64,000 nucleotides of DNA from Chitinophaga sp. XS-30 (lineage in GTDB: Bacteria > Bacteroidota > Bacteroidia > Chitinophagales > Chitinophagaceae): NCBI RefSeq assembly GCF_008086345.1, contig NZ_CP043006.1:1238032-1302031 (forward strand), given 5' to 3'. The translations under genes were made by a program, and so were the position numbers. The notes under the pieces are model-generated. The model was not told where the DNA came from. It was given only the letters and a program-made list of their open reading frames with translations, and did not search any database. Each line of letters begins with the position of its first letter. The first letter of the stretch is position 1. Below, one piece after another: positions 55,277 to 64,000 of this stretch.

Positions 55277-56422
55277 TTACTGCAGTACTTCGCTGAGCTT
55301 TTCTTCCAGCCCGCGGCCCCGCAGATTCGCGGCAACGATCTTGCCCTGAGGGTCTACCAGAATGTTCGTAGGAATGCCGGATATGCCGTACAGCGGCACC
55401 ACGGCAGATTCCCAGAATTTCAGGTCGCTCACATGGCTCCAGTTCAAACCGTCATCGGCAATGGCTTTCAGCCAGGCATCCTTCGTTTTGTCCAGCGATA
55501 CACCCAGTATCGTGAAGTTTTTATCCTTGTATTTGAGATATGCTTTTACCACGTTCGGGTTTTCCTGGCGGCAGGGCCCGCACCAGCTGGCCCAGAAGTC
55601 TACCAGCACATATTTGCCTTTGAAAGAGCTGAGGCTGATCTGTTTACCGTTGGGATCGGGTAGCGTAAAGTCCGGCGCCTGCTGGTCGATCATGGATTCG
55701 GGACCGCTGGCGGCTCCTTGTGTGGCTTCCTTCTCCACATCGGCTATATAAGCGGCCATGTCTTTCGCCATGGTATTTTCAGGAAAGCGTTTGATAATGC
55801 TTTCGAATTGTGCTTTATGGTCCAGCAGGTCCTTTGCGTCGTCAAAGCGTACCAGCTGCATGGCAAATACGGCGGAAACAGGATGTTTGGTCTTTTGCGC
55901 AGCGTCCAGGAAATGCTGGCGGATGTTCTTTGATTCCTGCTCGAACGCTGTCCGGCGTGCTTCCAGCAGGCTGTCCGGGGCCTCTGCCATGCGCAGGCTA
56001 TCAAGTTCCTGAATATCCCTGCTCATGATCTGGGCCTTTTCACTGTAGGTGTTCAGCAGTTGCTGTATCTCCGAAGTGGCTTCGGAACCTTTTATCCTGA
56101 TATCTTCCAGTTCGTTATAGTCTCCATTGATGCTCATGTCCCCGGCGTCGAGGGCAAGCAGGATGTATTTGCCATTCTCGAAACGGATACGGTAAAGGCC
56201 CTGTTCGGTCACCATCCCGTCCAGATCAAATTTCCCGCTGGCATCCTTCACTGCCGTAGTGTCTACAATCTTCGGCGCCTGGCCGGTCAGTTCTTCGAGA
56301 TATACTTTTTCCAGCGGAGCATTGGCCAGTTGTACATCGATTTTGAAAGCACCCTTCTCCGGGTGAGAATTACAGCCCGCAAAAAAAGCAACGGCCGCAA
56401 AGCATATGGCTAATTTTTTCAT
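55277..56422 (-). CDS. TlpA-like thiol-disulfide lipoprotein with DUF4369
   Basis: A 381-residue lipoprotein (lipobox AFFAGC). The N-terminal half is a DUF4369-type beta domain ('LANAPLEKVYLEELTGQ', 'LLALDAGDMSINGDYNE'), followed by a helical linker and a C-terminal AhpC/TSA-type thioredoxin fold with WCGPC near residue 280 and 'GISGIPTNILVDPQGKIV' carrying the cis-proline. It probably reduces or isomerises disulfides in exported proteins. These proteins often occur near SusC/SusD genes, but the opposite strand argues against an operon. Confidence 0.92.
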   Translation of the reverse strand: MKKLAICFAAVAFFAGCNSHPEKGAFKIDVQLANAPLEKVYLEELTGQAPKIVDTTAVKDASGKFDLDGMVTEQGLYRIRFENGKYILLALDAGDMSINGDYNELEDIRIKGSEATSEIQQLLNTYSEKAQIMSRDIQELDSLRMAEAPDSLLEARRTAFEQESKNIRQHFLDAAQKTKHPVSAVFAMQLVRFDDAKDLLDHKAQFESIIKRFPENTMAKDMAAYIADVEKEATQGAASGPESMIDQQAPDFTLPDPNGKQISLSSFKGKYVLVDFWASWCGPCRQENPNVVKAYLKYKDKNFTILGVSLDKTKDAWLKAIADDGLNWSHVSDLKFWESAVVPLYGISGIPTNILVDPQGKIVAANLRGRGLEEKLSEVLQ

Positions 56423-56451
56423 CCTTTTTTCCTGTTTTCTATGATGTCTTC

Positions 56452-56459
56452 AAAATTAG
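56452..56459 (-). promoter_or_regulatory. Candidate -7 promoter element of the TlpA-like gene
   Basis: TAATTTTG on the minus strand, an exact TAnnTTTG match about 30 bp before the ATG at 56422. No clear -33 TTG. Confidence 0.4.
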
Positions 56460-56609
56460 GGTTAAAAATCGGACCCTTTTCAGCAGAATTGTTAAATTAT
56501 GTAACCGGTCCGCCAATGTTACAACGGTCTGGTGAACTTATGGCAACAGACAGCATTTACTCCGCAGTGGCATAAAATGTATTCCCGCTGAAATGGATGA
56601 GCGGTTTCT

Positions 56610-58067
56610 CTAGCTGTTCAAACGTTTCATCAACAGCTCGTTAGTGAGTTTCGGATCGGCTTTGCCTGCGCTCATTTTCATCACTTCTCCCACAAAAAGG
56701 CCGATCAGCCCCTTCTTTCCGGCTTTGAATTCCGCCACCTTGCCGGGGAATTTTGCCAGTACTTCTTCTATCACCGGCAGTATGCTGCCTGCATCGGTGT
56801 CTTGTATGAGGTTCAGTTCCGTGGCAATAGCGATGGGTGTTTTCCCTGGTTCTCCGATCATAACGGGCAGAATGCGGGATGAGGCGATGGAGAAATTCAC
56901 TTTGCCATCCACGATCAGCGCGATCAGCGCAGCAAGGGAGGCCGGAGGCAGGGGGAATGTTTCCATGCCTGCACTTTGGTCGTTCAACCAGGATTTGACA
57001 GGTCCCAGCATCCAGTTGGCGGCGGCTTTGTGATGAGGAGTGGCTGCAATCAGCTCCCCGAAATAAGCAGCGGTCGCCTTATCGTCACAGATCACCCGTG
57101 CATCATATTCCGGCAGCCCCAGTTCCCGGATATATCGCTCAATCATCTCTTCCGGCAGTTCCGGCAGGCTTTTGCGGATATTTTCCAGGAACGCGTCTGT
57201 AAGATTGAAAGGAGCCAGGTCCGGGTCGGGGAAATAACGGTAATCATTGGCTTCTTCCTTGGAGCGCAAAGGGAAGGAACTGCCGTTGGATGCATCGAAA
57301 CTGCGCGTTTCCTGCACCACGCGGCCCCCTTCTTCCACCAGGGTGATCTGCCGTTTTATTTCATTGTCGATCGCACGTTTCACATTGCGGATGGAGTTCA
57401 TATTCTTTACTTCCACCTTTGTACCCAGTGATGTGTCGCCTTTAAGGCGGATAGAGATATTGGCGTCGCAGCGCATGCTGCCTTCTTCCATATTGCCGTC
57501 ACAAACGTCCAGCCAGCGTACGAGGCGGCGCAGTTCGGTCAGGTAAGCGTAGGCTTCGTCACTGTTATGAAGGTCCGGCTCCGTTACGATCTCTACCAGC
57601 GGAACACCCGCGCGGTTGTAATCTACCAGCGTATTGTCGGCGTCCTGGTCGTGCATGGATTTACCGGCGTCTTCCTCCAGGTGAATGCGGTTCAGCTGGA
57701 TGTGGCGGCTCTTTCCGTCAACAAATACCGGCACATGACCGCCGATGCAGATCGGTGCCGTATGCTGACTGATCTGATACCCTTTGGGAAGATCCGGATA
57801 GAAATAGTTCTTGCGGGCGAAGAAGTTCTCCCGCGCTATCTCGCAGTGGCAGGCAAAGCCCAGCTTGATGGCAAGCTCCACCGCCTTTTTGTTCAGAAAT
57901 GGCAATGTACCGGGATGACCGAGGGTCACCGGGCTGATATGTGTATTGGGCAGGCCCCCAAAAGCAGCACTGTCGCCACTGAACAGCTTGCTTTGTGTTA
58001 AAAGCTGGGCATGTACTTCCAGGCCTATCACTGCTTCATACTTGTTATAATCGATGCTCGCGCTCAT
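56610..58067 (-). CDS. gatB: Asp-tRNA(Asn)/Glu-tRNA(Gln) amidotransferase subunit B
   Basis: A 485-residue subunit that activates mischarged Glu-tRNA(Gln)/Asp-tRNA(Asn) for amidation. I chose ATG 58067 (MSASIDYNKYEAVIGLEVHAQL); a longer frame to 58205 is not family-like. Visible: 'GHPGTLPFLNKKAVELAIKLG', 'FYPDLPKGYQISQ', 'YNRAGVPLVEIVTEPD', 'VEVKNMNS' and the C-terminal YqeY-like tail 'KFPGKVAEFKAGKKGLIGLFVGEVMK'. gatA and gatC are not adjacent. Confidence 0.97.
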   Translation of the reverse strand: MSASIDYNKYEAVIGLEVHAQLLTQSKLFSGDSAAFGGLPNTHISPVTLGHPGTLPFLNKKAVELAIKLGFACHCEIARENFFARKNYFYPDLPKGYQISQHTAPICIGGHVPVFVDGKSRHIQLNRIHLEEDAGKSMHDQDADNTLVDYNRAGVPLVEIVTEPDLHNSDEAYAYLTELRRLVRWLDVCDGNMEEGSMRCDANISIRLKGDTSLGTKVEVKNMNSIRNVKRAIDNEIKRQITLVEEGGRVVQETRSFDASNGSSFPLRSKEEANDYRYFPDPDLAPFNLTDAFLENIRKSLPELPEEMIERYIRELGLPEYDARVICDDKATAAYFGELIAATPHHKAAANWMLGPVKSWLNDQSAGMETFPLPPASLAALIALIVDGKVNFSIASSRILPVMIGEPGKTPIAIATELNLIQDTDAGSILPVIEEVLAKFPGKVAEFKAGKKGLIGLFVGEVMKMSAGKADPKLTNELLMKRLNS

Positions 58068-58092
58068 ATTGAATTGTCCGGACTGATTCGCA

Positions 58093-58100
58093 CAAAGATA
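58093..58100 (-). promoter_or_regulatory. Candidate -7 promoter element of gatB
   Basis: TATCTTTG on the minus strand, exact TAnnTTTG, 25 bp upstream of the gatB ATG, in the 90-bp gap shared with the divergent aldehyde dehydrogenase. Confidence 0.45.
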
Positions 58101-58157
58101 TTCAAACTGCAAAAAAGCAGGGAATTTTCGCGAAATTGTAACAGATAATCTTGTCCT

Positions 58158-59531
58158 ATGGCTTCTATTACAGCGATATACACAGCCCAGCGCAGCTTTT
58201 TCCATTCGGGAGCTACCCGTTCTCTTTCATTTCGCAAGGCGCAACTGAAAAAACTCAAAAAGGTGCTGAAAAAGTATGAAACGGCTATCCTGGAGGCTTT
58301 GTATGCGGACCTGCGCAAGCATCCCATGGAAGCTTTCGGCAGTGAAGTGGGCCTGCTTTATGAGGAGATCGATCATACACTGGCTAATCTCCGTGACTGG
58401 ATGCGGCCGCAGCCGGTCACTTCGCCATTGCTGCAATACCCTTCCGCCAGCATGGTGTACCGCGAACCGAAAGGCCTGACCCTGCTCATCGGCCCCTGGA
58501 ATTACCCTTTTCAGCTGGTGATCGCGCCGCTCATTGCCAGCATCGCGGCCGGTAACTGCGCTATCCTGAAACCTTCCGAGCTGGCGCCGGCGACTGCTGC
58601 CGTTACGGAGGAGCTGATCCGGGAAGCCTTTGACCCTGCTTTTGTGACGGTCATCACCGGGGAAGGGCAGGCCGTGATACCCGCCGCTATGCAGCACCGC
58701 TTTGATCACGTATTCTTTACCGGCAGCATTCCCGTAGGCCGGAAGATACTGGAAATGGCCGCGCCCCATCTTACGCCGGTGACGCTGGAACTTGGCGGCA
58801 AAAGCCCCTGCATTGTGGATAAAAGCGCGGATATGAAAACTTCTGCCAGGCGGATCATCTGGGGCAAATGCTGGAATGCCGGACAAACCTGTATCGCGCC
58901 GGATTACATCCTTGTACAGGAACAGGTGATGGAACCGCTGACAGTCCAGCTGAAAGCCGCCATCCGGCGTTTCTTTGGTGAGGACCCGGAAAAAAGCCCC
59001 GATTATGCCCGGATCATCAACGAAAAACGTTTCGACCAGCTGACGGCCTATCTGCAGCAGGGGCGTGTTATCGCAGGCGGGCAAACGAACCGGGCTGAAC
59101 GGTACATCGCGCCTACCTTGCTTGCCGATGTGCCGCTGGATGCACCCATCATGCAGGAAGAGATCTTCGGCCCGCTGCTGCCGCTGATCCCGTACAAAAC
59201 GATTGAAGATGCACTGCAGATCATCGCCCGCAATCCGAATCCCTTATCGTTATACCTCTTTTCGAAAAGCCGCCGTATGGAAAAGACGTTTATAACGCAG
59301 GTGCCCTTCGGCGGCGGGTGCATCAATAATACCCTGGTGCATTTCACCAATGAGGAACTGCCTTTCGGCGGGGTGGGACAAAGCGGGATGGGGCGGTACC
59401 ACGGCCATGCGGGGTTCGGGGAATTCTCACAGGTGAAAAGCGTGATGAAAACCGCTACCTGGCTGGATATTCCGGTGAAATACCCGCCCTACGGCAATAA
59501 ACTGAAGATCGCCAGGATGATGATGCGGTAA
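58158..59531 (+). CDS. Aldehyde dehydrogenase (class 3-like)
   Basis: A 457-residue NAD(P)-dependent enzyme of the short ALDH3-like branch that lacks the N-terminal extension of class 1/2 enzymes. Active-site residues: Asn114 in 'IGPWNYPF', Glu211 in 'LELGGKSP' and nucleophile Cys245 in 'NAGQTCIAPDY'; also 'EEIFGPLLP' and 'FTNEELPFGGVGQSGMG'. Likely oxidises fatty or aromatic aldehydes. Divergent from gatB and followed by a terminator. Confidence 0.95.
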   Translation: MASITAIYTAQRSFFHSGATRSLSFRKAQLKKLKKVLKKYETAILEALYADLRKHPMEAFGSEVGLLYEEIDHTLANLRDWMRPQPVTSPLLQYPSASMVYREPKGLTLLIGPWNYPFQLVIAPLIASIAAGNCAILKPSELAPATAAVTEELIREAFDPAFVTVITGEGQAVIPAAMQHRFDHVFFTGSIPVGRKILEMAAPHLTPVTLELGGKSPCIVDKSADMKTSARRIIWGKCWNAGQTCIAPDYILVQEQVMEPLTVQLKAAIRRFFGEDPEKSPDYARIINEKRFDQLTAYLQQGRVIAGGQTNRAERYIAPTLLADVPLDAPIMQEEIFGPLLPLIPYKTIEDALQIIARNPNPLSLYLFSKSRRMEKTFITQVPFGGGCINNTLVHFTNEELPFGGVGQSGMGRYHGHAGFGEFSQVKSVMKTATWLDIPVKYPPYGNKLKIARMMMR

Positions 59532-59536
59532 AAAAA

Positions 59537-59566
59537 CGGCCCGCATCATGCGGACCGCTTCTTTTT
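59537..59566 (+). terminator. Terminator after the aldehyde dehydrogenase gene
   Basis: CGGcCCGCAT pairs with ATGCGGaCCG (one internal mismatch), followed by CTTCTTTTT. It lies 5 bp after the stop. Confidence 0.7.
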
Positions 59567-59615
59567 GCTTTACACTTAAACTATAATCAAACTTTACTTT
59601 ATACGATGTTGCCGG

Positions 59616-60626
59616 TTACAGGTGCTCTGTATTCAGTGTCTTCGGCACTGCGATATTCAACGTTTGTTCGTTGCCGTTACGCTTTACTGTTGCCTTGATA
59701 CTGGTTTTATCTTTATTGTCCTGGTAAATTTCCACCACATCTTTTGCGTTCTTTACGGCCTTGCCGCCGATGCCGGTGATCAGGTCATCTGCTTTGAAGC
59801 CCGCTTTGGCAGCCGGTGAGCCAGGGGTTACGTTCAGTACTTTGGCCCCGCTGTTGTTTTCTGTGTCCTGTACGGAAAGGCCGAGGCGGGTGCCGCTGTT
59901 CTCCCCGAAGAATTGCCCGAAAGGCGATCCTTCGCGGCGGTCGGGCATCCGGAAACGGAAGAAGTCGTTGCCCTGCCCATCCGGCGTCCGGAACAAATTG
60001 TTATCCCCGTCCGGTGTCATCCGGAAGGATCGGGGCGCAGTGTCCGGCCTTTTATCCAGCGTGGCGGTAGCCTTGCCTTCCTTTCCATTACGTTTATACG
60101 TTACGGTGATTTCGTCGCCGGGACTCATTTCACCTACGGCTTCGTATAATTCCTGCGGTTCACTAACGGCTTCGCCGTTCAGATGGGTGATCACATCCCC
60201 GGCTTTCAGTCCGGCTTTTTCCGCTGCGGAGCCTTTGGCAACCTCTTTGATGGTGGCGCCTGCGGCTTCCAGCTTTTCGGTGATCACGCCCAATACCGCC
60301 CGGTTGGGTGTAAAGAACGACCATGCGTTATCGCCACCGGGCAGCGTCATTTCGCCGCCGGAAGACAGATTGCCGTTCCTTGGCCTGATCACGCGGTGCT
60401 GTACGATGATGTCACCGTTTTTATAGTCTTCGATCTTTTTTCCATCAACCAGCACTTTTCCGTCTTTGATCTCCACGGTCACTTTGGCGTCTTTTTCACC
60501 GCCTTTTCGCTTGATGACGATCTCGTCATATTCGCCCATTTTATCGGAGCGTTTTTCCTGTGCAGCAGCCGGAATGGCCAGTGCCGGGATCGCCGTGAAA
60601 CTGAGGATGTATAAAAATCTGCGCAT
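59616..60626 (-). CDS. Exported protein with two PDZ domains
   Basis: A 336-residue periplasmic protein with a signal peptide (FLYILSFTAIPALAIPAAA/QE). A charged beta-rich N-terminal region is followed by two PDZ domains: one around residues 110-195 ('VLGVITEK', 'GSAAEKAGLKAGDVITHLNGE') and one around 240-330 ('LGLSVQDT', 'GSPAAKAGFKADDLITGIGGK'). No protease catalytic triad is present, so it resembles the substrate-binding half of an HtrA-like protein. Role unknown. Confidence 0.9.
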   Translation of the reverse strand: MRRFLYILSFTAIPALAIPAAAQEKRSDKMGEYDEIVIKRKGGEKDAKVTVEIKDGKVLVDGKKIEDYKNGDIIVQHRVIRPRNGNLSSGGEMTLPGGDNAWSFFTPNRAVLGVITEKLEAAGATIKEVAKGSAAEKAGLKAGDVITHLNGEAVSEPQELYEAVGEMSPGDEITVTYKRNGKEGKATATLDKRPDTAPRSFRMTPDGDNNLFRTPDGQGNDFFRFRMPDRREGSPFGQFFGENSGTRLGLSVQDTENNSGAKVLNVTPGSPAAKAGFKADDLITGIGGKAVKNAKDVVEIYQDNKDKTSIKATVKRNGNEQTLNIAVPKTLNTEHL

Positions 60627-60954
60627 GAAGCAAATTTAGGGGCTGCGGGAGGAAAAAAAATGTTAAAAACGGGCGGCAGATTTTAAGGGATTGTTAAAAA
60701 TCAGGTATGGAAACCGATTAAGTTGGGACTACACCAAACCAAAGATTTGCTCAGGTTGACCGGTAACCTGGTCAAGCGGGAGGCCCTGATTTTTCACAGC
60801 GCTTTTATATCGCTAACATTTTTTTGCACGGTAATTTATGTCAATGTGCTTTTTTTGGATGGCAATCTGATTGAATTATGCAATATGGCCTTTAAAAACA
60901 AGGGTCGGCCTTCGCGGCCGGCCCTTGTTTCGATGTAATATTTCAACCTTGGTT
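60627..60954. other. Non-coding gap between alaS and the PDZ gene
   Basis: A 328-bp stretch without a convincing gene. It holds the alaS terminator (60898-60928) and nested palindromes around 60755-60776 (AGGTTGACC..GGTAACCTGGTCAA) that could be an operator. A minus-strand -7-like box (TAAATTTG, 60631-60638) lies too close to the PDZ start to be a normal promoter. Confidence 0.5.
60898..60928 (-). terminator. Terminator of alaS
   Basis: A 13-bp stem, 60898-60910 with 60916-60928 (one G-U pair), followed on the minus strand by TTTT. It begins 26 bp after the alaS stop. Confidence 0.82.
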
Positions 60955-63567
60955 TTACAGCAATGCTTTCACCTTCGCGATCACCTGCTCCAGCTGCCCT
61001 GCGTCCTGCCCTCCGGCTGAAGCCAGCACGGGCTGACCGCCGCCACCGCCTTTGATAAGCGGGGCCACCTGCTCCTTGATGATCTTCTGGGCGTTGAGGC
61101 CTTTATCTTTCACCAGCTGCTCATCTACCAGTACGGTTACCTGCGCTTTGCCGCCTACGTTGGCGCAAAGCACGGCCAGGTAAGGAGTTGCAAGCTGGTC
61201 TTTTACCGCCATCGCAAATTGTTTCAGCATGTCAGCATTGCCGGCTTCAACAATGGCGCCCAGGAAGTGTACGCCGTTCACGGTTTCTGCCTGCTGCGGG
61301 AGGGACGCTGCCTGTTGCTGCACCTGTTTAAGCTCCAGTGCAGCCAGCTGTTTTTCCAGGCTGGCCTTGTCGCTGATCAGCTGATCGATCGCTTTGGCCA
61401 GCTCTTTCGGATTCTTTAACAGCCCTTTGGCTGATTTAAATTGCTGCAGCTGATCTGTTACAAAGGCTTCCGCCTTTGCGCCGGTAACAGCTTCTACACG
61501 CCGTACACCCGCGGCCACGGCGCTTTCCGCGGTGAATTTGAACAGGCCCAGCTCCCCGGTGCTGCCTACATGTGTGCCGCCGCAAAGTTCTATGGAATAT
61601 GCCGGATCGATGGTTACCACACGTACCGTTTCACCGTATTTTTCGCCGAACAGGGCCATGGCTCCAAGCTTCAGGGCTTCCTCGCGGGGCAGCTCCCGGA
61701 TCACAACAGGGATATTCTTCCGTATTTTTTCATTGACGATCGCTTCTATCTGCGCCAGTTCCTCATCTGTTACCTTGGCAAAATGAGAGAAATCGAACCG
61801 GAGATAGTCCGCATTCACAAGCGAGCCCTTTTGCGCAACGTGCGTACCCAGTACCTGGCGTAAAGCGGCATGCAGCAGGTGGGTGGCGGTATGGTGACTG
61901 GCCGTATCCTGCCGTTTGGGTGCATTCACGGAAGCGATGAGGCCGCCGTCTATCGCTGCAGGCAGTTTGTCTACAAAATGTACGATCAGGTCATTTTCCT
62001 TTTTGGTATCGGTGACCGGTATTTTCTCCGTCCCGAAGGTCAGCGTGCCGGTATCACCAACCTGTCCGCCGCTTTCTGCATAAAACGGGGTTTTGTCCAG
62101 CACCAGCTGGTATTGTTCTTTGCCTTTTGCTTTGATCTTGCGGTATTTCAGCACTTTGGCAGGCATTTCCAGTTCGGTGTACCCTGCAAAGATGCCCGAG
62201 GGCTGGTCCATCAGCACGGTCCAGTCGCCCATATCCAGTTCTGTAGCGGCCCGGGAACGGTCTTTCTGTTTTTTCATTTCCGTCTCGAAACCTGCTTCAT
62301 CCACCGTCAGTCCCTTTTCGGAAGCGATCAGCATGGTAAGGTCCAGCGGGAAGCCGTAGGTATCGTATAATTCAAATGCTACGGCCCCTTCGATGTTTTT
62401 GGCCCCGGATGCGGTGATATTATCCAGCCTGCCCAAACCGCTGTCCAGCGTCCGCAGGAAACTGTTCTCTTCTTCGAACACCACTTTCTTCACGAAATCT
62501 TCCTGTTGCTGCAGCTCGGGGAATACCTTGCTGAACTGTGCCGCCAGCACGGGTACCAGGTCGTGCAACAGCGGTTTTTTGACCTCGAGGAAAGAAAAGG
62601 CGTAGCGCACTGCCCGGCGAAGGATGCGGCGGATCACATAACCAGCGCCGTTGTTGGCAGGCAATTGCCCGTCCGCGATCGTGAAGCAGATAGCCCGGAT
62701 GTGATCGGCGATCACCCGGAAGGCGATATCGGTCTTTTCTGTCTGACCATATTGTTTACCGCAAAGTTTTTCGGTGGCGTGGATGATGGGCATGAACACA
62801 TCCGTATCGTAATTGCTTTGCTTGCCCTGCAGTACCCGTACCAGGCGCTCGAAGCCCATGCCGGTATCCACATGCCGGGCGGGAAGCGGCTCCAGGCTCT
62901 TGTCTTTCAGACGGTTGAACTGCATGAACACGTTGTTCCATATTTCAATCACCTGCGGATGGTCGTTATTCACCAGTTCATGGCCCGGTTGCAATGCCCT
63001 TTCGGCATCGGTTCTGCAATCCACATGAATTTCCGTACAGGGGCCGCATGGTCCGGTATCCCCCATTTCCCAGAAATTGTCCTTTTTATTGCCCATCAGG
63101 ATGCGGTCTTCCGCGATATGTTTTTTCCATTCCGCGATCGCTTCACTGTCCGCCGGCAGTTTTTCTGCCGTATCTCCTTCAAAAACAGTCACATACAGCC
63201 GGTCTTTTGGCAGTTTGTACACTTCGGTCAGCAGTTCCCAGCTCCAGGCAATGGCTTCCGGTTTGAAATAGTCGCCAAAGCTCCAGTTGCCCAGCATCTC
63301 GAACATGGTATGGTGATAAGTGTCGATGCCCACCTCTTCCAGGTCGTTATGCTTCCCGCTGACCCTCAGGCACTTCTGCGTATCCGCAGCTCTTTTGTAA
63401 GGCGCCGGTTTGTTTCCGAGGAACAGGTCTTTGAATTGGTTCATCCCTGCATTGGTGAAGAGCAGTGTAGGGTCGTTTTTCACCACAATTGGGGCTGAAG
63501 GCACGATTTGATGGCCTTTGGAAGCAAAAAAATCCAGGAACTGTTGTCTGATCTCGGCTGCGGTCAT
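60955..63567 (-). CDS. alaS: Alanyl-tRNA synthetase
   Basis: An 870-residue class II synthetase. In order: catalytic domain ('QQFLDFFASKGHQIVPSAP', 'LLFTNAGMNQFKDLFLG', 'GPCGPCTEIHVDC'), tRNA-recognition helices, the editing domain with its zinc site ('ASHHTATHLLHAAL' and 'CGGTHVGSTGELG'), and a C-terminal oligomerisation/DHHA1 part with Gly-rich 'GGGGGQPVLASAGG'. Length is normal. It is divergent from an M23 peptidase gene, an arrangement common in the phylum. Confidence 0.98.
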   Translation of the reverse strand: MTAAEIRQQFLDFFASKGHQIVPSAPIVVKNDPTLLFTNAGMNQFKDLFLGNKPAPYKRAADTQKCLRVSGKHNDLEEVGIDTYHHTMFEMLGNWSFGDYFKPEAIAWSWELLTEVYKLPKDRLYVTVFEGDTAEKLPADSEAIAEWKKHIAEDRILMGNKKDNFWEMGDTGPCGPCTEIHVDCRTDAERALQPGHELVNNDHPQVIEIWNNVFMQFNRLKDKSLEPLPARHVDTGMGFERLVRVLQGKQSNYDTDVFMPIIHATEKLCGKQYGQTEKTDIAFRVIADHIRAICFTIADGQLPANNGAGYVIRRILRRAVRYAFSFLEVKKPLLHDLVPVLAAQFSKVFPELQQQEDFVKKVVFEEENSFLRTLDSGLGRLDNITASGAKNIEGAVAFELYDTYGFPLDLTMLIASEKGLTVDEAGFETEMKKQKDRSRAATELDMGDWTVLMDQPSGIFAGYTELEMPAKVLKYRKIKAKGKEQYQLVLDKTPFYAESGGQVGDTGTLTFGTEKIPVTDTKKENDLIVHFVDKLPAAIDGGLIASVNAPKRQDTASHHTATHLLHAALRQVLGTHVAQKGSLVNADYLRFDFSHFAKVTDEELAQIEAIVNEKIRKNIPVVIRELPREEALKLGAMALFGEKYGETVRVVTIDPAYSIELCGGTHVGSTGELGLFKFTAESAVAAGVRRVEAVTGAKAEAFVTDQLQQFKSAKGLLKNPKELAKAIDQLISDKASLEKQLAALELKQVQQQAASLPQQAETVNGVHFLGAIVEAGNADMLKQFAMAVKDQLATPYLAVLCANVGGKAQVTVLVDEQLVKDKGLNAQKIIKEQVAPLIKGGGGGQPVLASAGGQDAGQLEQVIAKVKALL

Positions 63568-63855
63568 AAAATATTACTACGTATTAATATCTAATTTTAA
63601 TTTTATAATTGCGTCAATCCCAAATTTGGCTTTTATTTGTGATCTGAAAAAGGTCACTCATAAAATTGAGATTCAAAAGGTTGCCGTTTTAGCCTAATTC
63701 TATTAGGTTTGTGAGCTCCTGAATAAACCGTATCCGTTTTCCGCGAGGGTTGAACGCGGTGCAAAAATATCGAAATAATTAAAACAAGGTATAATCGCCA
63801 TTTGCTTCGTTAACAGGGACGAATGGGCGGCACCCTCATCAAGCCAACAAGGTTC
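63568..63855. other. Divergent promoter region of alaS and the M23 peptidase gene
   Basis: A 288-bp AT-rich gap with no gene, RNA or strong hairpin that I can recognise. Confidence 0.5.
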
Positions 63856-64000
63856 ATGAAGAAGATCAAATATTTTTATAATACGCAGACGCTGAAGTAT
63901 GAAAAGCTGGTGGTGTCTGCGCGGGTGAAGATCTTGAGGGTTCTGGGTTTTATTTCCGCGGCGATCGTTACCGGCATCCTTTTCCTCTCTGTAGCTTACC
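63856..64000 (+). CDS. M23-family metallopeptidase, N-terminal part (partial)
   Basis: Only the first 48 residues lie in the window. They begin MKKIKYFYNTQTLKYEKL and lead into a membrane span starting near residue 31 (FISAAIVTGILFLSVAY). This N terminus is characteristic of Bacteroidota M23 peptidoglycan endopeptidases found next to alaS; the catalytic LytM domain would lie downstream. The family call relies on the N terminus and gene order alone. Confidence 0.7.
   Translation, partial: MKKIKYFYNTQTLKYEKLVVSARVKILRVLGFISAAIVTGILFLSVAY

Noticed and set aside
60723..60938. 71-residue frame between the PDZ gene and alaS
   Set aside because: It starts at TTG and its last codons run through the alaS terminator hairpin, so it is most likely chance.

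Overview
The window is chromosomal DNA from a member of the Bacteroidota, most likely Chitinophagaceae (Chitinophaga-like). The reasons are a complete gldK-gldL-gldM-gldN gliding/type IX secretion cluster, a PorZ-like protein with a type IX sorting tail, two SusC/SusD pairs, lineage-typical families (DUF4271, DUF4783, DUF6922), -7 promoter boxes of the TAnnTTTG type and almost no Shine-Dalgarno sequences. Genus is inference; there is no rRNA in the window.

Layout. 1-7.4 kb is a tripartite export cluster: the end of one periplasmic adaptor, two ABC ATPases, a large FtsX/MacB-type permease, a TolC-type outer membrane channel and a second adaptor. 7.5-13.7 kb is housekeeping: gpsA, hemW, a DUF4271 membrane protein, hemD and a DUF255 thioredoxin-fold protein. 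14.1-18.9 kb is gldKLMN, the core and motor of the type IX secretion/gliding machine. 19-28.7 kb holds a Crp-like regulator, a DinB-fold protein, uvrC, two lipoproteins, gpmI, a DUF4783 protein, nadC, a lipid kinase and a SUI1/YciH protein.

29.0-32.7 kb is an accessory island: a DUF6922 gene, an HTH gene with a nonsense codon, a KilA-N gene broken at a seven-A run, an XRE regulator, a short gene paired with a RadC/JAB gene, a conserved gene of unknown function and an array of 21-bp palindromic repeats. 32.7-44.4 kb returns to core genes: aldo/keto reductase, birA, rsfS-ftsH-LUD-lpxH, recO, porZ and an MMPL/RND permease.

44.6-55.1 kb is a nutrient-uptake region. It starts with an IS1595-type transposase-like protein that seems to have lost its catalytic residues, followed by a SusC/SusD pair, then a second pair whose SusC gene carries a one-base frameshift. 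55.3-64 kb holds a TlpA-like thiol-disulfide lipoprotein, gatB, an aldehyde dehydrogenase, a two-PDZ protein, alaS and the start of an M23 peptidase.

No tRNA, rRNA, CRISPR array or intact insertion sequence was seen. The most unusual items are the catalytically degraded transposase-like gene with its leader hairpin, the decayed HTH/KilA-N genes, the 21-bp repeat array, and two intergenic stretches that look like small structured RNAs.
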